From contig DWYK01000074.1 in assembly GCA_019118705.1 (NCBI GenBank), forward strand, positions 1 through 54,401: DNA of 54,401 bases, written 5' to 3'. Shown in pieces: positions 23,383 to 31,289 of this stretch. Every line of letters starts with the position of its first letter. Positions within the stretch are counted from its first letter, which is position 1. The translations under genes were made by a program, and so were the position numbers. The notes beneath the pieces were generated by a model. The model was not told the origin of the DNA, did no database searches, and saw nothing but the letters and a program-made list of their open reading frames with translations. This DNA comes from Candidatus Merdibacter merdigallinarum (GTDB lineage: Bacteria; Bacillota_I; Bacilli_A; Erysipelotrichales; Erysipelotrichaceae).

Positions 23383-25812
23383 TCATCCGTTGCTTGGTGC
23401 GGTCGTCGTTTCATCATCGTCCGGCTGCGAGGAGCCCGGATTATCCGGTACGGTGGTGGTTGCCGGTGTGCAGACACCGTTTGCCCAGGTACCGCCGCTC
23501 GCTTCACAGGCCTGCTGTTGCTGGCGCTGCTGCATGGCTTCTTCATAGCCGTCACAGCGTTCATCGATCGTCGGATCGGCGCTGCAGCGGTTCTGCAGTT
23601 CTTCCATGGCTTCCTCATAACCATCACAATCTTCGTCGATCGTCGGGTCGTCCTTGCATTTTTTCTGCAGTTCCATCCGTTTCTGACGCTGTTTGCTGTT
23701 TGGATCGTCTTTCAGTCCTTCATTGCGGCTTTCCTCTGTATTGTAGTACTGGGAGAGGATCAGTCCGCCGTCCCGGCTGGCTTTGCTGACGACGCTGCTT
23801 GGCTGTACCAGATCGGCCGGTGTGCTATTGGCACTGACGAGATCCAGCATGGCATCTGCTGCCTGTGAGGCAAAGTTCTGATAGAGGACCTGCAGCGTGA
23901 TGTAGTAGCCGTTTTCGATACCGGTGCTCGTGTAACCGGTCCAGACGGCAACCGTGTAATCGCTGGTGTAGCCGACGGTCCACTCATCCTTCATGGCCAT
24001 TTTCGGAATGCCATACTGTGCACCGGAATCGCCCCAGTCTTGCGTACCGGTCTTGCCGAATACGGAATAGGCGTTGGTTGCCAGAGTGGAAGTGTACATC
24101 GGGTAACCGCCGTTGACGGTCTTGTACAGGATCGAGGACATCATGTAGGCCGCGCCTTCGCTGACGACCTGTGTCTCATCGGCATTGTATTCATACGTGT
24201 CGCCACCGCGAACCTCTACGCTGCGGATGACGTGGGCATCGACACGGACACCGCCGTTGGCCAATGCGGAGTAGGCGTTGGCCAGCTGGACGGTCGAGCA
24301 GCGCATGTTGCCGCCGCCGATGCTGTACTGGATGTCGAAGGCCTCTGCGACATCATCGTTGAAGCCCATATCCTTCAGATACTGGACGAAGTAGCTGCTT
24401 CCCTGTGAATCGATCAGATCCTGCAGGGCTGCGGCCGCTGTAGTATTTCGTGACAGACTGACCGCATCTGCCAGCGACATCTTTCCCATATACTGCCCAT
24501 CGGAGTTCTGCAGGTCGCGGCCGATATGGAAGTAGTCATCCGCTTTGTCATCGACCGTGTGCGTCGTCGACCATCCCAGGATATCGAAGGTATTGACATA
24601 TTCCAGGATCGGCTTCATGGCAGATCCCGGCTGCTGCGGCTCGGTTGCCGCATTGCGGCTGGTGGAATCTCCGGTGTACTCACGGCCAGGTCCCATTGCG
24701 ATGATCTCGCCGTTGGAGTTGTTGATCAGCGTCAGACCGGCATTGAAATACTGATCCGGGAATGCGTAGACCTCACCGTTGGAAATGTCATAGGCGAGCT
24801 GCTGCGCTTCACTGTCGATGCCGGTATAGATGTCCATCGCTGTCGTGTAAGGATCCATGCCGGTCAGTTCGCGTGTTTCCTGTACCGCCATCTCCACGAT
24901 GCTCTGGTATGGATCTTCCGTGAAGGATTCGCTCTCCTCCAGCTGGAAAGCCAGATTGGTGCTGGTGGCCAGATTATATTCTTCCTCGCTGATGTAGCCG
25001 TGCTGCAGCATCAGCTGCAGGGTCTGGTTGCGACGGGTCGTAGCCAGATCGTAATTATAGTACGGGCTGTAAGAAGCAGGGGCGTTGATGACGCCGGCCA
25101 GGAAGGCACACTCTGAGAGGTTGAGCTCATTGACATCCTTTCCAAAGTAATACAGGGCGGCATTCTGCACACCGCGGGTCCCGCCGTCGCTGCCAAACCA
25201 GATCATGTTCAGATAGTTGACCAGGATGTCCTTCTTGCCGACGCTCTGCTCGGTCAGCAGGCTCAGGTAGATCTCCTGGATCTTGTATTTGATGTTGTCG
25301 ATCGCCGAGAGGCTTTCTCCGTTCTGGGTCGCCTGTGCCTTGGCATTGGCGATCCAGGTGTTGTCGACCAGCTGCATCGTCAGCGTTGAACCGCCCTGTG
25401 ACAGCGAACCGCTGGCCAGGTTGTTGAGCGCGGAGCTGAGAAAACGCGGGAGGTCAAATCCGTTGTGCTGGAAGAAACGGGAATCCTCTATGGCGAGGAA
25501 CGCATCGATCAGATCCTGCGGGATGTCCTCGTATTTGATGTTGTCGCGATGCTCGCTGCCGAGCTCCGCAATGATGTTGCCATCCTTATCATAAACGCGA
25601 GAGGATGTACCGGCCACCAGCTGTTCCGGATTGAAATTCGGTGCTTCGCTGATGACGTTGACCAGCAGGGTAAACACGCTGACGCAGCCGACCAGCACGA
25701 CCGTCAGCACGGCGATCGCCAGCTTGTTCCAGATATCCAGCCGCTGACGCTTCTTTTTCTTTGCAGGTGCATCGCCGCTGCCGTTCTGCTGCTTCTTCAA
25801 TTTATTTCTCAT
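23383..25812 (-). CDS. ponA: Class A penicillin-binding protein 1A with Cys-repeat tail
   Basis: 809 residues. A cytoplasmic Lys/Arg-rich stretch and one membrane segment (about 30-55) precede a GT51 transglycosylase ('FLAIEDSRFFQHNGFD', 'GGSTLTMQLVDN') and a transpeptidase with 'QPGSAMKPILEY' (S-x-x-K), 'SLSRNTTAAA' (S-x-N) and 'FGKTGTQDW' (K-T-G). It polymerises and cross-links peptidoglycan outside the membrane. The last 117 residues hold two copies of C-x-x-DPTIDE-x-CDGYEEAM, 24 residues apart, then a third Cys pair ('ACEASGGTWANGVCTP') and a Thr/Pro/Asp-rich end. The start overlaps recU by 11 bases, as in Bacillus. Confidence 0.95.
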   Translation of the reverse strand: MRNKLKKQQNGSGDAPAKKKKRQRLDIWNKLAIAVLTVVLVGCVSVFTLLVNVISEAPNFNPEQLVAGTSSRVYDKDGNIIAELGSEHRDNIKYEDIPQDLIDAFLAIEDSRFFQHNGFDLPRFLSSALNNLASGSLSQGGSTLTMQLVDNTWIANAKAQATQNGESLSAIDNIKYKIQEIYLSLLTEQSVGKKDILVNYLNMIWFGSDGGTRGVQNAALYYFGKDVNELNLSECAFLAGVINAPASYSPYYNYDLATTRRNQTLQLMLQHGYISEEEYNLATSTNLAFQLEESESFTEDPYQSIVEMAVQETRELTGMDPYTTAMDIYTGIDSEAQQLAYDISNGEVYAFPDQYFNAGLTLINNSNGEIIAMGPGREYTGDSTSRNAATEPQQPGSAMKPILEYVNTFDILGWSTTHTVDDKADDYFHIGRDLQNSDGQYMGKMSLADAVSLSRNTTAAAALQDLIDSQGSSYFVQYLKDMGFNDDVAEAFDIQYSIGGGNMRCSTVQLANAYSALANGGVRVDAHVIRSVEVRGGDTYEYNADETQVVSEGAAYMMSSILYKTVNGGYPMYTSTLATNAYSVFGKTGTQDWGDSGAQYGIPKMAMKDEWTVGYTSDYTVAVWTGYTSTGIENGYYITLQVLYQNFASQAADAMLDLVSANSTPADLVQPSSVVSKASRDGGLILSQYYNTEESRNEGLKDDPNSKQRQKRMELQKKCKDDPTIDEDCDGYEEAMEELQNRCSADPTIDERCDGYEEAMQQRQQQQACEASGGTWANGVCTPATTTVPDNPGSSQPDDDETTTAPSNG

Positions 25813-26407
25813 GGTGTGATTCCTCCTTGAAATAGATGGCGTCTACGTTATCCAGATAACGTAAGCGCGGGGTAAGCCCTTCCTTGATCAAAGAGCCGAT
25901 CCGGCGGACCTCATCATAGGCGATCGACTTGTGCTCTGCCTGTTCGTAGCGCTCGATGATCAGCGGTGCATCGACCAGATACGTTTCTCCATAGGCGCGA
26001 AAACGGATGATGAAGAATCCGATGCCGCCGTGCTGTCCGACCAGCCGCAGGTGTTCGATCTGATGCGGATGGATGCTCTTGAAGGGAAAGCTCGTCTTGT
26101 TGACGGTCTCCTTGGCTTCAAAATCGATGGGGCGTCCCCGATAGATGCCGTTGTAGTCGGTCGTGCTTGGCACCTTATAATAGGCTTCTGTGATCTTGGC
26201 GGCATTGCGTGCCGGGTAGTCGACCTTGACGACCTGGATCGGGGTCGGCTTCTTATGTATGAGCGCACGCCCGCTCTGCAGATAATACGTATTGGAATCA
26301 TTGAGATCTTTCTCCAGGCTCATGCCGCGGTTCGCTGCAGAGATGCCTTTGCTTCTCGTCTGCGTGTGGCCGCTGCCGCTGCCATGTCCGTTCGGATATC
26401 CTATCAC
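25802..26407 (-). CDS. recU: Holliday junction resolvase RecU
   Basis: About 201 residues. PD-(D/E)xK-fold resolvase that cuts four-way junctions in recombination and segregation. 'ANRGMSLEKDLNDSN', 'STTDYNGIYRGRPIDFEAKET' and 'FPFKSIHPHQIEHL' hold the catalytic Asp/Glu/Lys set and the stalk. GTG 26407 ('MIGYPNGHG') is chosen because GGAAGG lies just upstream; a longer frame to 26452 would run into the promoter. It is first in the recU-ponA operon. RecU is typical of Bacilli and their relatives. Confidence 0.95.
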   Translation of the reverse strand: MIGYPNGHGSGSGHTQTRSKGISAANRGMSLEKDLNDSNTYYLQSGRALIHKKPTPIQVVKVDYPARNAAKITEAYYKVPSTTDYNGIYRGRPIDFEAKETVNKTSFPFKSIHPHQIEHLRLVGQHGGIGFFIIRFRAYGETYLVDAPLIIERYEQAEHKSIAYDEVRRIGSLIKEGLTPRLRYLDNVDAIYFKEESHHEK

Positions 26408-26423
26408 AGTTATCACCTTCCTA

Positions 26424-26452
26424 ATTATAACGTAAAGAAAATGATTATTCAA
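26424..26452 (-). promoter_or_regulatory. Promoter of recU-ponA
   Basis: On the minus strand TTGAAT (26452-26447), exactly 17 bases, TATAAT (26429-26424), 16 bases before the GTG start. The rest of this 142-base divergent region serves gpsB; no clear plus-strand promoter was found. Confidence 0.75.
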
Positions 26453-26549
26453 TCTTTATCCTTGTCCGCAAAACCGTCCGTTTCCCTGCATCCGCACTTG
26501 ATTTTTCTGTTAAAAAATGAGAAACTAATAAAGGTGAGGTGAGGGGATC

Positions 26550-26864
26550 ATGGCACAGTATCAGCTGGACGCAAAGAAGATCCTGGACAAAGAGTTCCAT
26601 GTGGATCTGAAAGGATATTCTCCAAGTGAGGTCGACGAGTTTCTCGATCTGGTCATCAGCGACTATCAGCTGTATGAGCAGACCATGCAGGAACTGGGTG
26701 AAAAGCTGCGCAGCTATGAGAACCAGATCGACCGTCTGCAGGAAGAGATCGCACAGCTGCGTGCGCAGAAGGGCGAGGAACCGGCAGCGGAGGTACCTTC
26801 CTCCTCACAGCTTGATATTCTGAAGCGTCTTTCACGCCTGGAATACGAGGTCTTTAAAAAGTAG
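26550..26864 (+). CDS. gpsB: Cell division protein GpsB
   Basis: 104 residues. The DivIVA-type N-terminus ('LDAKKILDKEFHVDLKGYSPSEVDEFLDLVI') spans residues 5-35, followed by a coiled coil (about 36-72) and a small C-terminal helix, 'LDILKRLSRLEYEVFK'. GpsB shuttles class A PBPs between sidewall and septum; PBP1A is encoded nearby on the other strand. The SD is GAGGTGAGGGG. It ends two bases before the RNase P RNA, the same order as Bacillus gpsB-rnpB. Confidence 0.94.
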   Translation: MAQYQLDAKKILDKEFHVDLKGYSPSEVDEFLDLVISDYQLYEQTMQELGEKLRSYENQIDRLQEEIAQLRAQKGEEPAAEVPSSSQLDILKRLSRLEYEVFKK

Positions 26865-27220
26865 TGCTGCTTACGGACAGCCGCTGGCGTCACGTCAGAG
26901 GAAAGTCCATGCTCGCACGATCTGTGATGATCGTAGTGTTTGTGCTGGATGAAACGATAAATCCAGGCAGGTTTCTACCTGACGGCTGCGTCGATGCCTG
27001 AGGCGAAAGCGATGGCAAAGATGCTGTAAAAGTGCCACAGAGACGAGCCTGCATGGAAACATGCAGGGTGGAACGGGTAAACCCCACAAGCGAGAAACCC
27101 AAATTTGGTAGGGGAGCCGGCGGATGCGAATACGAAGCAGACGCGGGACACAGAAATGTGTAGATAAATGGCTGTCGCCCGCAAGGGAACAGAACATGGC
27201 TTACAGTTTGCAGCATACAG
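26863..27220 (+). ncRNA. rnpB: RNase P RNA, type B
   Basis: Ribozyme subunit that matures tRNA 5' ends. Conserved core segments are present: GAGGAAAGTCCATGCTCGCA (26898-26917), a CAGAG-ACGA region, GGTAAACCCCACAAGCGAGA, AACCCAAATTTGGTAGGGGA and the 3' ACAGAACATGGCTTACAG. GTGCTGC at the 5' end pairs with GCAGCAT at the 3' end as P1. The segment near CCCAAATTTGGTAGGGGA fits the Bacillus-type (B) architecture. Ends are approximate; the 5' end abuts the gpsB stop. No separate promoter is obvious, so it may be processed from a gpsB transcript. Confidence 0.95.
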
Positions 27221-27221
27221 G

Positions 27222-27248
27222 GGAGAGGAATAGCGCCTCTCCTTTTTT
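27222..27248 (+). terminator. Terminator of rnpB
   Basis: GGAGAGG-AATAGCG-CCTCTCC followed by six T residues. Confidence 0.9.
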
Positions 27249-27341
27249 ATATAATATAGATGAAGCAGTTGTGTGAACGGAATGTGGAAATATGGTGAAA
27301 TAAGTTTTCAAAGAAAAACCATTTTCTTTTTTCCTCGATTT

Positions 27342-27350
27342 TGATACAAT
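27342..27350 (+). promoter_or_regulatory. Extended -10 promoter of rodZ-recA
   Basis: TG-A-TACAAT with a weak TTTTCT 17 bases upstream of the hexamer. About 75 bases of AT-rich leader lie between it and ATG 27431. Confidence 0.5.
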
Positions 27351-27430
27351 TAGCATGGTTATTTGTAGCTGCTTATTTTTTGTGTGCTTTTTTAACGGAA
27401 TGGAATCAATGTTTGTGAGGTAGTGATGAT

Positions 27431-28351
27431 ATGGCAAAATTTAATGAGATTTTAAAAACGAAGAGAGAAGAACTCGGCCTCAGCATTGCGGATATCAGCG
27501 AGCGTACCCGCCTGACGGAGCGCTACATTGTCGCTTTGGAAAAACGGGACATTCCTTCTTTTGAGGAAGATCTGTCCTATCTGCGCTATTTCGTGCGCGC
27601 TTATTGTGATGCGGTCGGCGTTCCTTATGATATGGTACGCGAGGATGTACAGGAAGCGATCCAGGCATTTGCAGAGGAAAAGGAGATCGCTCTCACGCAG
27701 ACGCATACGGATATGGAACAGCACATTCAGCAGGCGGAAGCGCTGACGAAAGTGGATAAGAACAACGATGGCGGCAAACGGCCGGCGCCAAAGCGGAAAC
27801 AGCGGCGCTACAACCGGATGGATGCCTCGTTCCTCTCCTTTGTGGCGATCGTGCTGGTCGTTTTGATCATCATCATCTTTGCCCTGATCGTCTTCTTGCG
27901 CTCCGGTTCGGATGCGCCGCAGGACAACACGGACATTCAGAGCACGCCGCCGATCCAGGACAATCAGGATGTCGGCAATGAAGAGGAGCCGCTCCCGGAG
28001 AGCGAGCGTGAGGAGATGACGATCGAAAAGAGCGGTACGACGACCTATACGGTGAACAATGTCTATGCGGGCGATGTGCTGACGTTCACGCTGACCCCGG
28101 GCGGCAGCAGCGCGCTGGATCTGCGGGTGGATGGCGAAAGCGTCGATCCGCCGCAGCAGGTGTATTCCGCCAGCGAACCGTTCACTTATGAGCTGACGGT
28201 GGAGAAGAGCTGCGAGGTGGAGATCTCGTACAGCTTCATGTCCTACAATACGATCGAGATCAACGGTGAACAGCTGGAGATCGATGCGTCCATACCGAAT
28301 ACGACCGGTGGCAGCGCTACCTTTACGATTCAGATAGAAATGGTGGAATAA
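27431..28351 (+). CDS. rodZ: Cytoskeletal protein RodZ
   Basis: 306 residues. N-terminal HTH domain (about 1-75, 'LKTKREELGLSIADISERTR', 'RYIVALEKRDI') that contacts MreB, a basic linker, one membrane segment at about 135-160 ('FVAIVLVVLIIIIFALIVFL') and an extracytoplasmic DUF4115 domain. It links MreB to the elongation machinery. The ATG follows TGAGGTAGTGAT. It is first in rodZ-pgsA-pncC-recA, a gene order common in Bacillota. Confidence 0.93.
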   Translation: MAKFNEILKTKREELGLSIADISERTRLTERYIVALEKRDIPSFEEDLSYLRYFVRAYCDAVGVPYDMVREDVQEAIQAFAEEKEIALTQTHTDMEQHIQQAEALTKVDKNNDGGKRPAPKRKQRRYNRMDASFLSFVAIVLVVLIIIIFALIVFLRSGSDAPQDNTDIQSTPPIQDNQDVGNEEEPLPESEREEMTIEKSGTTTYTVNNVYAGDVLTFTLTPGGSSALDLRVDGESVDPPQQVYSASEPFTYELTVEKSCEVEISYSFMSYNTIEINGEQLEIDASIPNTTGGSATFTIQIEMVE

Positions 28352-28353
28352 GA

Positions 28354-28944
28354 ATGAATTTGCCAAATAAACTAACGATCCTGCGCATCCTGCTGGTGCC
28401 CCTCATCGCAGCGGTGTATCTGATTTCTGCGATGAGCGATGCGCTTGGCGGCAGTGTGGTGATCATGGGGATCCGGCTTCCTTACAACGATCTGATCGTT
28501 TTGGGACTGTTTGTCCTGGCGTCGGTCACGGACTTCTTTGACGGGCACATCGCCCGACGGGATCATCTGATCACTTCGTTTGGCAAGTTCGTCGATCCCA
28601 TCGCGGACAAGCTGCTGGTCAATACGCTGCTGATCCTGCTGGCGTGGTCTTCGCGGATCAGCGTGATCGCCGTGCTTCTGATGATCGGACGCGATACGAT
28701 CGTCGACGGCCTGCGCATGAGTGCAGCGAGCAGCGGCAAGGTCGTGGCAGCCGGTCCTGCCGGCAAGGTGAAGACGGTTGCGCAGATGACGGCCATCATC
28801 CTCGTCCTGCTGCACGATCTTCCATTTGCGATCTTCGGCGTGTCCCTCAGCGGCATCTGCCTGTGGATCGCAACGGCGGCTTCTCTGTACAGCGGGGCCG
28901 TCTATTTCCTGCAGTTAAAAGATATCGTGATGGAAACCATGTGA
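28354..28944 (+). CDS. pgsA: CDP-diacylglycerol-glycerol-3-phosphate 3-phosphatidyltransferase
   Basis: Makes phosphatidylglycerophosphate, precursor of phosphatidylglycerol and cardiolipin. 196 residues, about five membrane segments. The CDP-alcohol phosphotransferase motif D-x2-D-G-x2-A-R-x8-G-x3-D-x3-D is intact: 'DFFDGHIARRDHLITSFGKF' then 'VDPIADK'. It begins 2 bases after rodZ. Its TGA shares one base with the ATG of the CinA-domain gene. Confidence 0.95.
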   Translation: MNLPNKLTILRILLVPLIAAVYLISAMSDALGGSVVIMGIRLPYNDLIVLGLFVLASVTDFFDGHIARRDHLITSFGKFVDPIADKLLVNTLLILLAWSSRISVIAVLLMIGRDTIVDGLRMSAASSGKVVAAGPAGKVKTVAQMTAIILVLLHDLPFAIFGVSLSGICLWIATAASLYSGAVYFLQLKDIVMETM

Positions 28945-29429
28945 TGATGAAAGAGTTGGTGGAACTTTTAAAGAACAGAAAGATGACGATCGCCAGCTGT
29001 GAGAGCCTGACGGCCGGGCTGTTTACCAGCCGGATCGCAGAGGTTCCCGGCGCCTCGGCCGTTTTGCTGGGGGGCATCGTCACTTATGCGACGAGCGTGA
29101 AAGAGGGACTCGTGCACGTCGACCGAGCGATCGTTGAAACGCACGGCGTCATCAGCGACGCCTGTGCAAAGGCGATGGCGGAGAATACCAGATCCCTGCT
29201 GGGGGCGGATCTCTGCGTATCGTTCAGCGGCAATGCGGGACCTGCGTGCATGGAAGGAAAGCCGGCCGGCTGTGTGTACGGTGCACTGGCATTCGAAGGG
29301 GGATGCCGCACGTACCACTTCCAGATCGATCACGCATCGCGAAATGAGGTCCGGGAACGCGTGGTAGCGGCCATGCGGGATCAGATCATCGCTTTTCTGA
29401 AAGAAGAACGGGAGACAGACAATGGATGA
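28944..29429 (+). CDS. pncC: CinA C-terminal-type nicotinamide-nucleotide amidase (PncC)
   Basis: 161 residues corresponding only to the C-terminal amidase domain of CinA (full CinA is about 410). Motifs: '[20 protein letters not shown]', '[17 protein letters not shown]', '[10 protein letters not shown]' and 'GCVYGALAF'. PncC deamidates NMN to nicotinate mononucleotide, which NadD then uses. ATG 28944 overlaps pgsA by one base (ATG 28947 is equally possible). It overlaps recA by 8 bases; cinA-recA adjacency is common, here without the COG1058 N-terminal domain. The usual G-x-A-G-P motif reads G-N-A-G-P. Confidence 0.9.
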   Translation: MMKELVELLKNRKMTIASCESLTAGLFTSRIAEVPGASAVLLGGIVTYATSVKEGLVHVDRAIVETHGVISDACAKAMAENTRSLLGADLCVSFSGNAGPACMEGKPAGCVYGALAFEGGCRTYHFQIDHASRNEVRERVVAAMRDQIIAFLKEERETDNG

Positions 29430-30468
29430 AAAAGTGGTAAAGAACGACAAGAAGGATGCTTTGCTGGAAGATGCGATCAAACAGATCGAGAAGCAGTACG
29501 GCAAAGGTTCGATCATGAAGTTGGGCGAGCGTGCGGCCGTCGATGTGGATGCGATCAGTTCCGGATCGATCAAGATCGACGAAGCGCTGGGCATCGGCGG
29601 TTATCCAAAGGGCCGTATCATCGAGATCTATGGTCCGGAATCCAGCGGTAAGACGACACTGGCGCTGCATGCGATCGCTGAAGTGCAGAAGAAGGGCGGA
29701 CGTGCGGCCTATATCGATGCGGAGAATGCGATCGATCCCAACTATGCCAAAAACCTCGGTGTCAACATCGACGAGCTGATCCTCTCGCAGCCGGACAGCG
29801 GCGAACAGGGATTGCAGATCGCGGAAATGCTCATCAAGAGCGGGGCGATCGACATCATCGTCGTCGACTCGGTCGCGGCACTGGTGCCGCAGGCAGAGCT
29901 GGATGGCGAGATGGGCGATGCGCAGGTCGGCCTGCAGGCGCGCATGATGTCCAAGGCGATGCGCAAGCTCAGCGGTGTGATGAACCGCAGCGAGTGCACG
30001 GCGATCTTCATCAACCAGCTGCGTGAAAAGGTCGGCGTCATGTTCGGAAACCCAGAGACGACACCGGGCGGCCGTGCGCTGAAGTTTTACGCCAGCGTGC
30101 GTCTGGACATCCGCCGCAGCGAGGCAATCAAGAACGGTACGGAGATCATCGGCAACAAGGTCAATGTCAAGGTCGTCAAAAACAAGGTGGCACCGCCGTT
30201 TAAGACCGCAGCGATCGAGATCATGTACGGAGAGGGCATCTCCTATGTGGCAGAACTGCTGGATCTGTGCGTCGATCACAACATCGTGAAGAAGAGCGGT
30301 GCGTGGTTCTCTTACAACGGGGAGAAGATCGGACAGGGAAAAGAAGCGGCGAAGGCCTTCATCAAAGGCAATCCGGCGCTGATGGAAGAGCTGGCCGGTC
30401 TGCTGAAGGAAAAGATGAACCCGACAGCGGAAGGAGAAGAAAAAGCAACAGCGGACGCAAAGGCATGA
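29422..30468 (+). CDS. recA: Recombinase RecA
   Basis: 348 residues. Strand-exchange ATPase and LexA co-protease. Walker A '[19 protein letters not shown]', Walker B '[12 protein letters not shown]', L1/L2 loops including '[19 protein letters not shown]' and the C-terminal domain ending in an acidic/Ala tail. It is the last gene of the rodZ operon. No separate promoter or SOS box was found by eye within pncC. Confidence 0.98.
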   Translation: MDEKVVKNDKKDALLEDAIKQIEKQYGKGSIMKLGERAAVDVDAISSGSIKIDEALGIGGYPKGRIIEIYGPESSGKTTLALHAIAEVQKKGGRAAYIDAENAIDPNYAKNLGVNIDELILSQPDSGEQGLQIAEMLIKSGAIDIIVVDSVAALVPQAELDGEMGDAQVGLQARMMSKAMRKLSGVMNRSECTAIFINQLREKVGVMFGNPETTPGGRALKFYASVRLDIRRSEAIKNGTEIIGNKVNVKVVKNKVAPPFKTAAIEIMYGEGISYVAELLDLCVDHNIVKKSGAWFSYNGEKIGQGKEAAKAFIKGNPALMEELAGLLKEKMNPTAEGEEKATADAKA

Positions 30469-30474
30469 ATGATC

Positions 30475-30520
30475 GGCTGTGGATGCGATGGGATCGGCTC
30501 ATCGCATCCACGGCTTTTTT
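30475..30520 (+). terminator. Terminator of the rodZ-recA operon
   Basis: A 15-bp stem, GCTGTGGATGCGATG (30476-30490) with CATCGCATCCACGGC (30500-30514, one G-U), then TTTTTT. Bases 30521-30665 hold a TATAAT (30631-30636) for the next gene and nothing else recognised. Confidence 0.95.
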
Positions 30521-30665
30521 CATATCGTCCCTTTCGTACACAGCGAGTACTTCACAGGGAACATTGGGCGGGCGAGAGGAAAACAGGGGAGAAACACGAA
30601 AAAAAGCGGGAATCCCCGCGCAGTTTGCGTTATAATATAAACAATAGACGAAAAGAGGGAAGTAT

Positions 30666-31286
30666 ATGGCCAGATTGACATCAACTGCAGGGCTTCGATA
30701 CCCATCCATGAAAAAGGAACAGCTGCAGGCACCGGTGCACTTTGTCATTGATATGGTCAATGGCTTTGTCAGAAGAGGCGCTCTGCATGATGAGGCGATC
30801 GCTTCGATCATCGCTTTGATCGAAGACATGATCGAGCGGCTGGCATGCCGGACGATCTTCGTTGCGGATGCACATCCGCCAAAGACGAGAGAATTTCAGT
30901 CCTATCCGCAGCACTGCGTGATCGGCAGCGGAGAAGATGAGGTCGTGGATGAGCTGACGCCTTATATTCACCAGCTGATGCGCAAAAACAGCACCAACAC
31001 GTTCTTCTGTCCGGATTTTCAGCGTTTTCTGAACGAAGAGATCCAGCAATACCAGGAGATCGTGCTGAGCGGCTGCTGTACCGATATCTGCGTGCTGCAG
31101 TTTGCGCTGACGCTGAATGCCTGGCTCAATGAGCATAACGTGACGCAGACGCGCATCATCGTCGTCAGCGACTGTGTGGAGACCTATCACATCGATCAGG
31201 TGCACGATGCGGCGGTGATGAATGCATTTGCTTTAGAGATGATGAAAGGAAATGGAATCGATGTGGTCGGCTCCATTGAGGATTAG
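30666..31286 (+). CDS. pncA: Nicotinamidase-like isochorismatase-family hydrolase
   Basis: 206 residues. The Asp-Lys-Cys triad fits PncA: Asp in 'HFVIDMVNGFVRRG', Cys in 'VLSGCCTDICVLQFAL'. Zinc ligands appear in 'FVADAHPPKTREFQSYPQHC' (D-x-H ... H). It would convert nicotinamide to nicotinate. It is followed 3 bases later by nicotinate phosphoribosyltransferase, a tight pairing that supports the assignment over isochorismatase. The SD is AGAGGGA; a TATAAT (30631-30636) lies 29 bases upstream of the ATG. A roughly 20-residue N-terminal extension precedes the core. Confidence 0.85.
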   Translation: MARLTSTAGLRYPSMKKEQLQAPVHFVIDMVNGFVRRGALHDEAIASIIALIEDMIERLACRTIFVADAHPPKTREFQSYPQHCVIGSGEDEVVDELTPYIHQLMRKNSTNTFFCPDFQRFLNEEIQQYQEIVLSGCCTDICVLQFALTLNAWLNEHNVTQTRIIVVSDCVETYHIDQVHDAAVMNAFALEMMKGNGIDVVGSIED

Positions 31287-31289
31287 AAG

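Noticed and set aside
23401-23700. Possible CRISPR-like repeat in the ponA 3' region
   Set aside because: The repeat consists of only two in-frame coding copies with variable sequence, explained by the duplicated protein motif; no spacers or cas genes.
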